From: Rhizobium etli_C
GTDB taxonomy: Bacteria > Pseudomonadota > Alphaproteobacteria > Rhizobiales > Rhizobiaceae
NCBI RefSeq assembly: GCF_014198605.1
Contig: NZ_JACIHU010000002.1
Direction: 5' to 3' (one strand)
DNA: 64,000 nucleotides
Below, in pieces: positions 7,728 to 16,163 of this stretch. Positions within the stretch are counted from its first letter, which is position 1; every line of letters starts with the position of its first letter. Both the position numbers and the translations under genes were made by a program. The notes under the pieces are model-generated. The model did not search any database and had not been told where the DNA came from. It worked only from the letters and a program-made list of their open reading frames with translations.

Positions 7728-9563
7728 ATGCGGCAGAGAATTGCCATCCGTCTTCTTACGAGCGCAGCATTGGCGGCTGTTCTTTCGCTCGGCGTCGTCG
7801 CCGGCGTGAACGCTGAGGATGCGGCCAAGACGGCGGGCGATGCCGGCAAAACCGAGACCTTCGATGCCGATAGCGTCACCACCTTCTCCGGCGCCTTCCT
7901 CGCCGCACGCACGGCCGATGTCGATCATGATTATGAAACCGCGATCGCGCTCTACAAGAAGGCGCTGCTGATCGAGCCCGGCAATCCGGAGATCCGCCAG
8001 CGGCTGATGATTTCGCTGCTGCTCAACGGCGACATCAAAGAAGGCGTCAAATATGCCAACGACCTGAAGGGCGATCCCTCCGTCGAGCGCATCACCACGA
8101 TCGTGCGCGGCATGGATGCCGTGCGCCGCGACGACTACAAAACCGCCGAAACCATCCTGAAATACAAGGGCCCGAACGATCTTGACCGGATGATGAACGA
8201 CCTGCTGCTTGCCTGGGCCCGCGTCGGCGCCGGCCGCGGCAAGGAAGCGCTTTCCATGGTTCAGAAGATGAAGGGACCGGACTGGTTCCGCATCTTCCAG
8301 AATTACAATGCCGGCGCGATCGCCGTCGTCACCGGCGACGTGAAATCCGCCCGCCAGCATCTGAACGACGCCGTGCTCGACAAGGAAGGGGGTGCGACGG
8401 CGCCCGACACCTTCATGCGCGCGGTAATGGCGCTTGCCCGCCTCGAAGCGACACAGGGCAACAAGCAGAAGGCGCTCGACGCCGTGTCGGTCGGCGACAA
8501 CCTGCTGCCGAACTACGCGCCACTGAACGCGCTGCGCGACAGCATCGAAAAGGGCGAGAAGCAGGAGCAGCAGGTCAAGACCGCTGAGGAAGGGGCTGCC
8601 GGCGTGCTGTTCTCGGTCGGCGGTGCGCTGAACCGCGACGGCGCCGAGGACATCGTCTCGCTCTACCTGCAGACGGCCAAAGCACTCGACCCGAACAGCG
8701 CCGATACGCTGGTGCTGCTCGGCGGCATCGCCGAGAAGCAGAACCAGATGGACCGCGCCATCGCGCTCTACAAGAAGGTGCCGGAAAATTCGCCGATGCG
8801 CCGCATCTCCGAGCTGCAGCTCGGCCTTGCCCTTGCTCAGGGCGGCAAGGTGGACGAGGCGCGCAAACACCTGCAGGCGCTGATCGCCTCCGACCCGAAG
8901 GACATCCGCAGCTACCTCGCCTATGGCAGCGTGCTCTCCGACGCCAAGGACTATGAGGCGATGGCCGCCAATTACGACAAGGCGGTCGAGGCGATCGGCC
9001 CCATTGCCGGCCGCGCCAACTGGAGCGTCTTCTTCCAGCGCGGCATTGCCTATGAGCGGCTGAAGAAGTGGGACCAGGCCGAACCGAACTTCCGCAAGGC
9101 CCTGGAGCTTAATCCCGACCAGCCGCAGGTGCTGAACTATCTCGGCTATTCCTGGATCGACATGAACCGGAACCTCGACGAAGGCCTCGGCATGATCAAG
9201 AAGGCCGTCGAGCTTCGCCCTGACGACGGTTACATCATCGATTCGCTCGGCTGGGCCTATTTCCGCCTCAACCGCTTCGACGACGCCGTCGACGAGCTGG
9301 AGCGGGCCGCACAGATCAAGGCCGGCGACGCGACGATCAACGACCATCTGGGCGACGCCTACTGGCGCGTCGGCCGCAAGCTCGAGGCCGTCTATCAGTG
9401 GAACCGGGCGCTCGCCTCCGAGCCGGAAGCCGCCGAAATTCCGAAGATCAAGGACAAGGTCGCCAACGGCCTGCCTCCTGCCAGCGACGATGCCAAGGCG
9501 GCCGACAAGAAGCAGCCGGATCCGGCGCCCGTCACCCCGCCGCCGGTCGACAAGAAATCCTGA
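7728..9563 (+). CDS. Exported tetratricopeptide-repeat protein
   Basis: A 611-residue protein with a clear signal peptide (MRQRIAIRLLTSAALAAVLSLG, cut after VNA). The mature part is a TPR solenoid: recognisable repeats include DYETAIALYKKALLIEPGN near 65-85, AIALYKKVPENSP, DQAEPNFRKALELNPDQPQ and ELERAAQIKAGDATINDHLGDAYW in the last third. The C-terminus is a Pro/Lys/Asp-rich disordered tail. It is probably a periplasmic or outer-membrane-associated scaffold. It lies 131 bases after ispB and 12 bases before ispE, so it may share a transcript with ispE and moaB. A 907-codon antisense frame over this gene is a shadow. The partner is unknown. Confidence 0.9.
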   Translation: MRQRIAIRLLTSAALAAVLSLGVVAGVNAEDAAKTAGDAGKTETFDADSVTTFSGAFLAARTADVDHDYETAIALYKKALLIEPGNPEIRQRLMISLLLNGDIKEGVKYANDLKGDPSVERITTIVRGMDAVRRDDYKTAETILKYKGPNDLDRMMNDLLLAWARVGAGRGKEALSMVQKMKGPDWFRIFQNYNAGAIAVVTGDVKSARQHLNDAVLDKEGGATAPDTFMRAVMALARLEATQGNKQKALDAVSVGDNLLPNYAPLNALRDSIEKGEKQEQQVKTAEEGAAGVLFSVGGALNRDGAEDIVSLYLQTAKALDPNSADTLVLLGGIAEKQNQMDRAIALYKKVPENSPMRRISELQLGLALAQGGKVDEARKHLQALIASDPKDIRSYLAYGSVLSDAKDYEAMAANYDKAVEAIGPIAGRANWSVFFQRGIAYERLKKWDQAEPNFRKALELNPDQPQVLNYLGYSWIDMNRNLDEGLGMIKKAVELRPDDGYIIDSLGWAYFRLNRFDDAVDELERAAQIKAGDATINDHLGDAYWRVGRKLEAVYQWNRALASEPEAAEIPKIKDKVANGLPPASDDAKAADKKQPDPAPVTPPPVDKKS

Positions 9564-9575
9564 CGGGCGGCAAAC

Positions 9576-10472
9576 ATGCCTGAAGAGGGCCTGGCCGAGG
9601 CTTTCGGCGTCACCGAGGCGGCGCGCGCGAAGATCAATCTCGCCTTGCATGTGACCGGCCAGCGGGCGGACGGCTACCATCTGCTCGACATGCTGGTGAC
9701 CTTCGCCGATTGCGGCGACCGGCTGGGCTTTCTGCCTGCACAGGCCGACGCTTTCACGCTGTCTGGCCCTTTCGGCAAGACGCTTGCCGGCGACGGTGGC
9801 ACCAACCTGGTGCTGCGAGCCCGCGATCTCCTGCGCGAGCAGCTCGGTGCCCTCGCCTTCCCTGTGCATATCCACCTGCAAAAGAACCTGCCGATCGCCT
9901 CCGGCATCGGCGGCGGCTCGGCCGATGCGGCCGCGACGCTGCGCGGGCTGATGCGGCTCTGGGGCATGGACTTGCCGGTGGAGACGCTTGCCGGCCTCGC
10001 GCTGAAGCTCGGCGCCGATGTGCCGATGTGCCTTGAAAGCCGGCCGCTGATGGCCCGCGGCATCGGCGAAAGGATCGAAGCCGTGCCTGAGCTGCCGGCC
10101 TTTGCCATGGTGCTCGCCAATCCGCTGAAGGGCGTTTCGACGCCCGAAGTCTTCCGCCGGCTGGCGGCAAAGAACAATCCGGCCCTCAACCTTGCTCCCG
10201 GCCTGTCCGGGACTTCCGGCTGGGTCACGGCGATCGGCTCGGCCCGCAACGATCTGGAGGCGCCGGCGCGCGAACTGGTGCCGGAGATTACAATGATCTC
10301 GCAGATGCTGCAGGCCCATGGCGCGCTCATCACCCGCATGTCCGGCTCCGGCGCCACCTGCTTCGGTATTTTTACGAGCATGGCGGCGGCGCAAGAGGCG
10401 GCGTCAGCTCTTCACGGCGAGCGGCCCGACTGGTATGTCCAGGCGACGGAAACGGTTTCGGGAGGCATGTAA
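9576..10472 (+). CDS. ispE: 4-diphosphocytidyl-2-C-methyl-D-erythritol kinase
   Basis: IspE is the ATP-dependent kinase that phosphorylates CDP-ME in the MEP isoprenoid pathway. The 298-residue sequence has the GHMP-kinase ATP loop PIASGIGGGSADAA (about 107-120), the N-terminal substrate motif ARAKINLALHVTGQRADGYHLL, and the C-terminal MSGSGATCFGIF. Length matches the family. The stop overlaps the start of moaB by one base (TAATG). Upstream lies the TPR gene; the polyprenyl synthase two genes away uses the pathway's product, an appealing but possibly accidental link. Confidence 0.95.
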   Translation: MPEEGLAEAFGVTEAARAKINLALHVTGQRADGYHLLDMLVTFADCGDRLGFLPAQADAFTLSGPFGKTLAGDGGTNLVLRARDLLREQLGALAFPVHIHLQKNLPIASGIGGGSADAAATLRGLMRLWGMDLPVETLAGLALKLGADVPMCLESRPLMARGIGERIEAVPELPAFAMVLANPLKGVSTPEVFRRLAAKNNPALNLAPGLSGTSGWVTAIGSARNDLEAPARELVPEITMISQMLQAHGALITRMSGSGATCFGIFTSMAAAQEAASALHGERPDWYVQATETVSGGM

Positions 10473-11023
10473 TGGCAGGTCTGGACGAAAAGCGGCCGTT
10501 TATCGCCGTCGGCATCGCTGTCCTCACCGTCTCGGATACCCGCACGCCGGAAACCGACAAATCCGGCGATACGCTGGCGGCGCGGATCACCGAAGCGGGT
10601 CACCGGCTGGTCGAGCGGGCGATCGTGCCTGACGACCGCGACAAAATCGCCGCGCAGGTCAAGGCCTGGACCGAGCGGGACGACATCGATGTCGTCATCA
10701 CGTCAGGCGGCACCGGCTTTACCGGCCGCGATGTGACGCCGGAAGCGCTGGAGCCCTTGTTCGAAAAGCGCATGGACGGCTTTTCCGCCGTCTTTCACCG
10801 CATCTCCTACGAAAAGATCGGCACGGCGACGATCCAGTCGCGCGCCACGGCAGGTGTCGCCAATGCCACCTTCATCTTCGCCCTGCCGGGCTCGCCCGGC
10901 GCCTGCCGGGATGCCTGGGACGGCATTCTGAGGGGGCAGCTCGACTACCGCAGCACGCCGTGCAACTTCGTCGAGATCATGCCGCGTCTCGACGAGCATC
11001 TGAAACGCGGCGCACAGAAATAG
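10472..11023 (+). CDS. moaB: Molybdenum cofactor biosynthesis protein MoaB/MogA
   Basis: A 183-residue protein of the MoaB/Mog molybdopterin-binding family, which adenylates molybdopterin before metal insertion. The signature SGGTGFTGRDVTPEA occurs at about 78-92, and AGVANATFIFALPGSPGACRDAWD with its PGSPGA motif near 133-147. The N-terminus (IAVLTVSDTRTPETDKSGDTL) is also typical. The start shares one base with the ispE stop, indicating coupled translation. MoaB versus Mog cannot be settled by eye. Confidence 0.92.
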   Translation: MAGLDEKRPFIAVGIAVLTVSDTRTPETDKSGDTLAARITEAGHRLVERAIVPDDRDKIAAQVKAWTERDDIDVVITSGGTGFTGRDVTPEALEPLFEKRMDGFSAVFHRISYEKIGTATIQSRATAGVANATFIFALPGSPGACRDAWDGILRGQLDYRSTPCNFVEIMPRLDEHLKRGAQK

Positions 11024-11062
11024 AATTTCGCGGGAAGCCAACCCGAACGATCGCGACGCGCT

Positions 11063-11377
11063 TTAGGTGGCAATACCCGGCAAAGCCGGCATCGAATCCC
11101 AGCTGTCACCCGACAGCAGAATGCAGCTTATGCCGTGAACATCCGTGACGACGAGCGTCCAGGTGCCGCTGTCGGCGGCATAGACCTCGAGGACGGAGTT
11201 CTGGTTGACCAGCCCGACCGCCGTCAGCTTCTCAGCGAAATTCTTGTCCAGGAATTTGACGACGTCGGATCGGCCTGCGCAACTGAGCATCGCCTGCGAT
11301 GCTGCCGAATGCGGATGCGCGATCATCAACGTCGCCGATATGACGGCCACAAGACCGTAAAGCATATGGCGGATCAT
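11063..11377 (-). CDS. Small exported protein, hypothetical
   Basis: A 104-residue protein with an N-terminal signal peptide (MIRHMLYGLVAVISATLMIAH, cut near SAASQA). The frame opens further upstream to 11449, but ATG 11377 is preceded by AGGAGGTG, a strong ribosome binding site, so it is the start. The mature domain is about 80 residues with two cysteines (LSCAGRS, ISCILLSG) that could form a disulfide. I do not recognise a family. It is convergent with moaB and lies next to the small glycosyltransferase gene. Confidence 0.75.
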   Translation of the reverse strand: MIRHMLYGLVAVISATLMIAHPHSAASQAMLSCAGRSDVVKFLDKNFAEKLTAVGLVNQNSVLEVYAADSGTWTLVVTDVHGISCILLSGDSWDSMPALPGIAT

Positions 11378-11585
11378 GACGCACCTCCTTTCGCCGGAAC
11401 CCGGCAGAAGAGGAGATTTTCGCCGACCTGTTCTGCCGTCCACCGGCATTCATGGCCATCCGTTGCGAAGCGCGGCGCTTCGGCGGCGCCATGGGCGAAT
11501 TATAGCGCGAAATCTGATTGGGCGCCATTTTTTGCGTGATCTGGAGAGGGTTGTGATGCGGCTCCGGTGCGGGCGAGTGAAAATG

Positions 11586-12104
11586 CTACCGCGCCGAGCG
11601 CGCCACCCAGGAAGGAATCAATTCGCTTGCGAGTTTACGCAGCTTCCGGCCCTTGGCGAAATCGGTAAGGCGCATGCCGCTCCTGGCGGCGGCCAGCGCC
11701 TGGCTCTTCGGCATCAGCAGACCCAGCTCCAACGGCGGCGCGGCGCGGCCGATGCGCTCGAAAAACGGGCGCCGATAGCCGCGCGAGGCGGTGAAGCGCG
11801 CCGGCAGTTTGTTGAGCGCGATATATTCGGCAATCTCGTCGATCCAGCCCGCCTGCGGGCGTGCACCCGGCTCGACGAAAAGCAGCCAATCGCCGCGGGC
11901 GGAAGCGACGATGTCCTTGATATCCCACTGCGAATGAAACCGGCAGCCGGCCGCGTCGGCGACCCGCGAGGTGCCGTCGCGCGAGCCGTGATCGAGCACC
12001 ACCACATCGCCGACGAGACCCTCCACGGCGCCTGCCACCAGGACCGATAAGGTCTGGGCCAGCTCAGATTCCTGATCCTGACATTCGAGAACAACCGTCA
12101 ACAT
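11586..12104 (-). CDS. Short family-2-like glycosyltransferase
   Basis: A 172-residue protein resembling the N-terminal nucleotide-sugar-binding half of GT-A glycosyltransferases: VVLECQDQESELAQTLSVLV at the start, then VVVLDHGSRDGTSRVADAAG (strand plus DxGSxDGT-type motif) and SARGDWLLFVEPGARP, where the usual acidic D-x-D is replaced by E-P-G. The acceptor-binding half is short. It is divergent from the radical SAM gene. The enzyme could be active on its own, be a degenerate remnant, or act as a partner; the sequence does not say. Confidence 0.7.
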   Translation of the reverse strand: MLTVVLECQDQESELAQTLSVLVAGAVEGLVGDVVVLDHGSRDGTSRVADAAGCRFHSQWDIKDIVASARGDWLLFVEPGARPQAGWIDEIAEYIALNKLPARFTASRGYRRPFFERIGRAAPPLELGLLMPKSQALAAARSGMRLTDFAKGRKLRKLASELIPSWVARSAR

Positions 12105-12158
12105 CGCCTAGTCATAATGCGCCGCACAAATTTTTGCCAGCGGCGTTTTCCGTATTTT

Positions 12159-12173
12159 GTTCTTGCATTGTTC
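12159..12173. promoter_or_regulatory. Candidate LexA (SOS) box
   Basis: The motif GTTC-TTGCATT-GTTC is an exact match to the alphaproteobacterial LexA operator GTTC-N7-GTTC. It stands 71 bases before the start of the radical SAM gene, in the region between that gene and the divergent glycosyltransferase gene. Confidence 0.65.
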
Positions 12174-12243
12174 TCATTTTGCCGATAGGAATTTAATCAT
12201 CAAAACGGGCGGAGGCGATGGCTTCCCGCCGCTGGAGAATCCG

Positions 12244-13401
12244 ATGAGAGAGCAGTCCCTGGCAGGGCAGGCCGCATTCGCGCCTGCCAATACGGCAGAT
12301 ATTGCCGATGCGATGATCGTCTCCTCCGGGCTGAGGGTCGAGGTCGACCGGCGGCGCGGGCGCGGCGCTGGACTGAACCCGACCGGCCGCTTCGAGGCGC
12401 TGCAGCGGGAGACCTTTGACGATGGCTGGCAGACGCTGGAAGAGCTTCCGCCGTTCAAGACCGACGTGCAGATCGAAAAGCCGCGCACGGCCATCACCCG
12501 CAACGAATCGCCCGACGTCGCCTTCGACCGCTCGATCAATCCCTATCGCGGCTGCGAGCATGGCTGCATTTATTGTTTCGCCCGGCCGACACACGCCTAT
12601 ATGGGGCTTTCGGCGGGGCTCGATTTCGAGACGAAACTGTTCGCCAAGCCGGATGCGGCTAAACTGCTGGAGCGGGAGCTCGCCAAGCCGGGCTACAAGG
12701 TGCGGGCGATCGCGATCGGCACCAATACCGACCCCTATCAGCCGGTCGAGAAGGAATGGCGCATCATGCGCGGCATTCTTGAGGTTTTGAACAAGGCGAA
12801 CCATCCGGTCTCGATCGTCACCAAGTCGGCGATGATCCTCAGGGATCTCGACATTCTGCAGGAGATGGCGGCGAAGAACCTGGTGCGCGTCGGCATCTCG
12901 GTGACCACGCTCGACCGCAAGCTTGCCCGGACGATGGAGCCGCGCGCCGCCACGCCGCCGCGTCGGCTGGAGACCATTCACACGCTGTCGGAAGCGGGGA
13001 TCCAGACGGCCGTGATGGCCGCGCCGCTGATCCCGGCGCTGAACGATCACGAGCTGGAGCGTATCCTCGAATCGGCCAAGGCGGCCGGCGCCGTCGAGGC
13101 CAGCTATGTCATCCTGCGGCTGCCGCTCGAGGTCAGCCCGCTCTTCCGCGACTGGCTGTTGCAGCATTATCCCGATCGTTACCGGCATGTGATGTCGCTG
13201 GTGCGCTCGATGCGCGGCGGCAAGGATTATGACGCTGAATTCGGCAAGCGCATGAAGGGCGCTGGTCCCTATGCTTGGCAGATCGCCCGCCGTTTCGAAA
13301 TGGCGGCAAGGCGCTTCGGCCTGACGCGGCGCGGTCTGCCGCTGCGCGACGATCTATTCGTGCCGCCGGATGGCAGCGGCGTCCAGCTATCGCTGCTCTG
13401 A
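12244..13401 (+). CDS. PA0069-family / SplB-like radical SAM protein
   Basis: A 385-residue radical SAM enzyme. The [4Fe-4S]-SAM motif is C-x3-C-x2-C (CEHGCIYC, Cys104, 108 and 111), preceded by DRSINPYRGCEH, the signature of the spore-photoproduct-lyase-like group called PA0069. The central TIM barrel has motifs IGTNTDPYQPVEK and VSIVTKSAMILRDLD. ATG 12244 (MREQSLAGQ) is taken as start; the frame opens at 12157 but lacks support. The exact LexA-type box upstream points to a DNA-damage role, for instance photoproduct repair, but the substrate of this group is not established. Confidence 0.85.
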   Translation: MREQSLAGQAAFAPANTADIADAMIVSSGLRVEVDRRRGRGAGLNPTGRFEALQRETFDDGWQTLEELPPFKTDVQIEKPRTAITRNESPDVAFDRSINPYRGCEHGCIYCFARPTHAYMGLSAGLDFETKLFAKPDAAKLLERELAKPGYKVRAIAIGTNTDPYQPVEKEWRIMRGILEVLNKANHPVSIVTKSAMILRDLDILQEMAAKNLVRVGISVTTLDRKLARTMEPRAATPPRRLETIHTLSEAGIQTAVMAAPLIPALNDHELERILESAKAAGAVEASYVILRLPLEVSPLFRDWLLQHYPDRYRHVMSLVRSMRGGKDYDAEFGKRMKGAGPYAWQIARRFEMAARRFGLTRRGLPLRDDLFVPPDGSGVQLSLL

Positions 13402-13568
13402 TTTTATAGAATTTGCGCATCGGCCCATCGAGAAACCGCCCTGTTTTCGAGCCCCGAGCGCAATTCCCGCGGATGGCCGTGACCGCCACCATCCGCCGGA
13501 CCGTCCCCGGCCGCCGCCCTGATCCGGGGACTTGCGGGAAATCGGGTTGGCGTGCGAGGTTCAGCCGC

Positions 13569-14258
13569 ATGAAACCTCGCACGCCACCCGATTCTCCCCT
13601 GCTTTTCGATGCGGCTCCGCTCGTGCCGGATTTCCGCCTGGAACTCAGAGCCCGCAAGGCCGGCCACTGGCCGGTCGCCGGCGCCGACGAGGCCGGCCGC
13701 GGGCCGCTCGCCGGGCCGGTCGTCGCCGCCGCCGTCATCCTCGACCCGAAGCGCATCCCCGAGGGCCTCAACGATTCCAAGCAACTTTCGGCGCAGCGGC
13801 GCGAGGAACTGTTCGTGCAGATTCTCGCGACCGCGACCGTCTCGATCGCTTCTTCCAGCTCGACGCGCATCGACGAGACGGATATCCGCAAGGCAAGCCT
13901 CGACGCCATGCGCCGCGCCATCTGCAGTCTTGCCGTTCCGGCAAGCTACGTCCTGACGGACGGGCTCGACGTGCCGCCCGGCCTCGATTGCCCCGGCCAG
14001 GCCGTGGTCAAGGGCGACGCTCGCTCGGTCTCGATCGCCGCCGCCTCGATCGTCGCCAAGGTGACGCGCGACCGGATGATGGCCCGCGCCCACAATGTCT
14101 TTCCGGATTACGGTTTTGCCGCGCATGCCGGCTATGGCACGGCACAGCACCGCGCCGGCATCGAGAAACACGGCCCCTGCTCCCTGCACCGAATGAGTTT
14201 TCGACCGTTGCGCAAGGGCGAGGACGGGCCCGAGACGGATGAGTTGATACCGGAATAG
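13569..14258 (+). CDS. rnhB: Ribonuclease HII
   Basis: RNase HII removes ribonucleotides misincorporated into DNA and RNA primers. The 229-residue protein has the catalytic motif GADEAGRGPLAGPVV with Asp40 and Glu41, a second Asp in LTDGLDVPPG, and the C-terminal IAAASIVAKVTRDRMM. The frame opens at 13413, but ATG 13569 (MKPRTPPDSP) gives the family length and the upstream part is low-complexity. It follows the radical SAM gene by 167 bases. Confidence 0.93.
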   Translation: MKPRTPPDSPLLFDAAPLVPDFRLELRARKAGHWPVAGADEAGRGPLAGPVVAAAVILDPKRIPEGLNDSKQLSAQRREELFVQILATATVSIASSSSTRIDETDIRKASLDAMRRAICSLAVPASYVLTDGLDVPPGLDCPGQAVVKGDARSVSIAAASIVAKVTRDRMMARAHNVFPDYGFAAHAGYGTAQHRAGIEKHGPCSLHRMSFRPLRKGEDGPETDELIPE

Positions 14259-14326
14259 GCACCCAAAGAAACCCGGGCAATGAGAAGCCGGACGAGCACT
14301 GTAAGAGGTGCGCGAGGAAAAGAGAG

Positions 14327-14391
14327 GCCGCGGCATATCCTCTTCTCCCCGGTGGGGAGAAGGTGCCGGCAGGCGGATGAGGGGGCCGCAC
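14327..14391. repeat. RIME-like palindromic repeat (family B, copy 1)
   Basis: GGCCGCGGCATATCCTCTTC, then TCCCCGGTGGGGAGAAGGTG and CCGGCAGGCGGATGAGGG. Inverted copy at 14523-14572 and a diverged direct copy at 50208-50270. Members share CTTCTCCCC..GGGGAGAAGG plus GGATGAGGG, which I recognise as typical of rhizobial intergenic mosaic elements. Confidence 0.7.
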
Positions 14392-14522
14392 GGCACACCC
14401 CTCACGGAAAAGCTATTCGCCACGCCAGCGGTAACGCCGCGCCCCACCGCCCTGAACACGGTCGATACCAGGCCGGAACGCTCGAAGCCCACATCGGTTT
14501 TATTTGGAAAGACCGGCTTCCT

Positions 14523-14572
14523 CGGCCCCCTCATCCGCCCTACGGGCACCTTCTCCCCGAGGGGAGAAGAGG
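14523..14572. repeat. RIME-like palindromic repeat (family B, inverted copy)
   Basis: Reverse-complement counterpart of the copy at 14327-14391: CCCCCTCATCCGCC...GGGCACCTTCTCCCC-GAG-GGGAGAAG. Together the two copies enclose about 130 bases and could form a compound stem. Confidence 0.7.
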
Positions 14573-14623
14573 GAATCGAGAGGGAGCGGCGCACCCTCGA
14601 CCCGAGATTGAGTATTCATCAAC

Positions 14624-14652
14624 AAAAAGGCCGGGACATGCCCGGCCTTTTC
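14624..14652. terminator. Bidirectional rho-independent terminator after atpF
   Basis: AAAAAGGCCGGG-acatg-CCCGGCCTTTTC: a seven-base GC stem GGCCGGG/CCCGGCC, flanked by an A run on the left and a T run on the right, so it works on both strands. It lies 21 bases past the atpF stop and closes the F0 operon. Confidence 0.8.
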
Positions 14653-14672
14653 TTCATTCCATTCGATACCGC

Positions 14673-15164
14673 TCAGTTGAGCCGTGTCTTGACCTGGCCG
14701 ACGGCATTGCCGAAGAGTTCGGACTGGACCTTGCCATCCGCCTTCTTGGCGAGCACCGTTTCGGCGGCCGCGATCGCCAGATCGACGGCGGCGGAACGGA
14801 CCGCCTTCATTGCTTCGGCCTCGGCCTGCAGGATCTTCTGCTCGGAGAGCGCCGTGCGATTAGCGACGAATTCTTCCGTCTTCTTCTTCGCTTCGGCAGT
14901 CAGCATCTCGGCTTCGCGCTCGGCGGCGGCAACGATGTGCGCCGCCTCGGCTTCCGCTTCCTTGCGCTTGCGCTGGTATTCGGCGAGCAGGTGCTGGGCC
15001 TCCTCGCGCAGGCGCTTGGCTTCGGCCAGCTCGTTGCGGATCTGGTCGGCGCGGTCGTCGAGCGACCGTGCCATCATGCCGGGGACCTTCAGGTAGACAA
15101 CCAGCGCCAGGAAGAGAACGAGGCCGACAAAGGCGAAGAAAGTCGCGTCAAAAGCAAATTCCAT
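14673..15164 (-). CDS. atpF: F0F1 ATP synthase subunit b
   Basis: The 163-residue b subunit forms part of the peripheral stalk that holds the F1 head. One N-terminal membrane helix (FFAFVGLVLFLALVVYL) is followed by a long charged coiled coil (about 30-130) rich in Ala, Glu, Lys and Arg. It is the last gene of atpI-atpB-atpE-atpF'-atpF, 3 bases after the b' gene. Alphaproteobacteria carry this b/b' pair as a heterodimer in place of a b homodimer. Confidence 0.93.
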   Translation of the reverse strand: MEFAFDATFFAFVGLVLFLALVVYLKVPGMMARSLDDRADQIRNELAEAKRLREEAQHLLAEYQRKRKEAEAEAAHIVAAAEREAEMLTAEAKKKTEEFVANRTALSEQKILQAEAEAMKAVRSAAVDLAIAAAETVLAKKADGKVQSELFGNAVGQVKTRLN

Positions 15165-15167
15165 CGA

Positions 15168-15791
15168 TCAAGCCTCCTTCTTGGCGGCCGCGACGGCGGC
15201 GGCGACATCAGCCTGGGCGGCATTGCCGCCAATCAGCTGTTCGACGACGGCAGCCGCCGTTTCTTCGGCTATGGTGCCGACATCGGCGAAAGCCTTCGCC
15301 TTGATGTCGGCGATGCGGACTTCGGCAGCCTTGATCTTTTCCGACAGGCTCGTCTCGACAGCGCGGCGCTCCTCTTCGGCCTTGGCCTTGGCGGCGTCGC
15401 GGGCGGCGGAGCCGATCGCATTCGACTTGGCGCGGGCAGCGGCCAGTTCGCCTTCATAGGTCTGGACGGCGGCATCAGCTTCCGCCTTCAGCCGGCCTGC
15501 TTCTTCCAGGTCCTGGGAGATGCGCGTGTGGCGCTGATCGAGAATGGCCCCGATGCGCGGCGCGATGACCTTTTGCATAAGGAGGTAGAAGACGCCGAAC
15601 GTAATCACCAGCCAGAGCAGCTGGGACGAGAAGGTCGTCGAATCGAAGGGCGGGAACGGGCCACGGGCGTGTTCGCCTTCGGCTACGCCGGTCTCGGTAT
15701 GGACCTCGCCTGCGGCCGGAGCGCCATGCGCATCCGTGCCGGTCGCTGCCGCCGGTGCTTCCTCAGCGTAAGCCGGGGTCACAAAAAACAT
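15168..15791 (-). CDS. atpG: F0F1 ATP synthase subunit b'
   Basis: The 207-residue b' subunit pairs with b in the peripheral stalk. It has an N-terminal Ala/Pro/Glu-rich extension of about 50 residues, a membrane helix (FSSQLLWLVITFGVFYLLMQKVI), and a long coiled coil. ATG 15791 is chosen over a GTG at 15797 because the GTG lies within the GGAGGT binding site. A hairpin (15822-15853) lies just upstream, between this gene and atpE. The symbol is atpF' or atpG in different schemes; it is not the gamma subunit. Confidence 0.92.
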   Translation of the reverse strand: MFFVTPAYAEEAPAAATGTDAHGAPAAGEVHTETGVAEGEHARGPFPPFDSTTFSSQLLWLVITFGVFYLLMQKVIAPRIGAILDQRHTRISQDLEEAGRLKAEADAAVQTYEGELAAARAKSNAIGSAARDAAKAKAEEERRAVETSLSEKIKAAEVRIADIKAKAFADVGTIAEETAAAVVEQLIGGNAAQADVAAAVAAAKKEA

Positions 15792-15821
15792 GCTCACCTC
15801 CAGGTGGACTGCAAATGCAAA

Positions 15822-15853
15822 GGATCACGGCTTGCGGTCGCAGGCCGTGATCC
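15822..15853 (-). other. Strong hairpin between atpE and atpF'
   Basis: GGATCACGGC, then a nested TGCG-gt-CGCA, then GCCGTGATCC: a ten-base perfect outer stem with a four-base inner stem. It lies 15 bases past the atpE stop and is not followed by a T run, so it is more likely an mRNA stabiliser or attenuator than a terminator. Confidence 0.7.
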
Positions 15854-15868
15854 ATCTATTCGCCGATA

Positions 15869-16096
15869 TCAGACGGCGAAGAGGAGGAGGAGAGCGACGA
15901 GCAGCGAGAAGATGCCCAGAGCTTCCGTAACGGCGAAGCCGAATACCAGACGGCCGAACTGGCTGTCAGCGGCAGACGGATTGCGCAGAGCGCCGGAGAG
16001 GTAGTTGCCAAAGATGTTGCCGAGGCCGAGAGCCGTACCGGCCATACCAAAGCAAGCCAGACCTGCACCGATGAACTTTGCTGCTTCCGCTTCCAT
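15869..16096 (-). CDS. atpE: F0F1 ATP synthase subunit c
   Basis: The 75-residue proteolipid forms the rotating c-ring. Two hydrophobic helices are joined by a polar loop with the expected R-N-P (LRNPSAADS). The second helix (LVFGFAVTEALGIFSLLVALLLL) contains the proton-binding glutamate in TEALG. It stands between atpB and the hairpin preceding atpF', a sensible place for a signal that raises c-subunit yield. Confidence 0.95.
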   Translation of the reverse strand: MEAEAAKFIGAGLACFGMAGTALGLGNIFGNYLSGALRNPSAADSQFGRLVFGFAVTEALGIFSLLVALLLLFAV

Positions 16097-16163
16097 GTTG
16101 AACTCCTTTGAAATGGTTGTTGCGGCGAATGACTGACGCCCTTTGACGTCGATGTCGTTATCC

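Larger units (their letters stand above)
14259..14672. other. Intergenic region of repeats and a terminator
   Basis: The 414-base gap between the convergent rnhB and atpF holds two inverted copies of a palindromic repeat (14327-14391 and 14523-14572) and the atp terminator (14624-14652). The bases between the copies show no convincing coding frame. Confidence 0.6.

Noticed and set aside
7671..10394. 907-codon antisense frame over the TPR and ispE genes
   Set aside because: It is the antisense shadow of GC-rich coding sequence; the sense genes have clear domains and signals.
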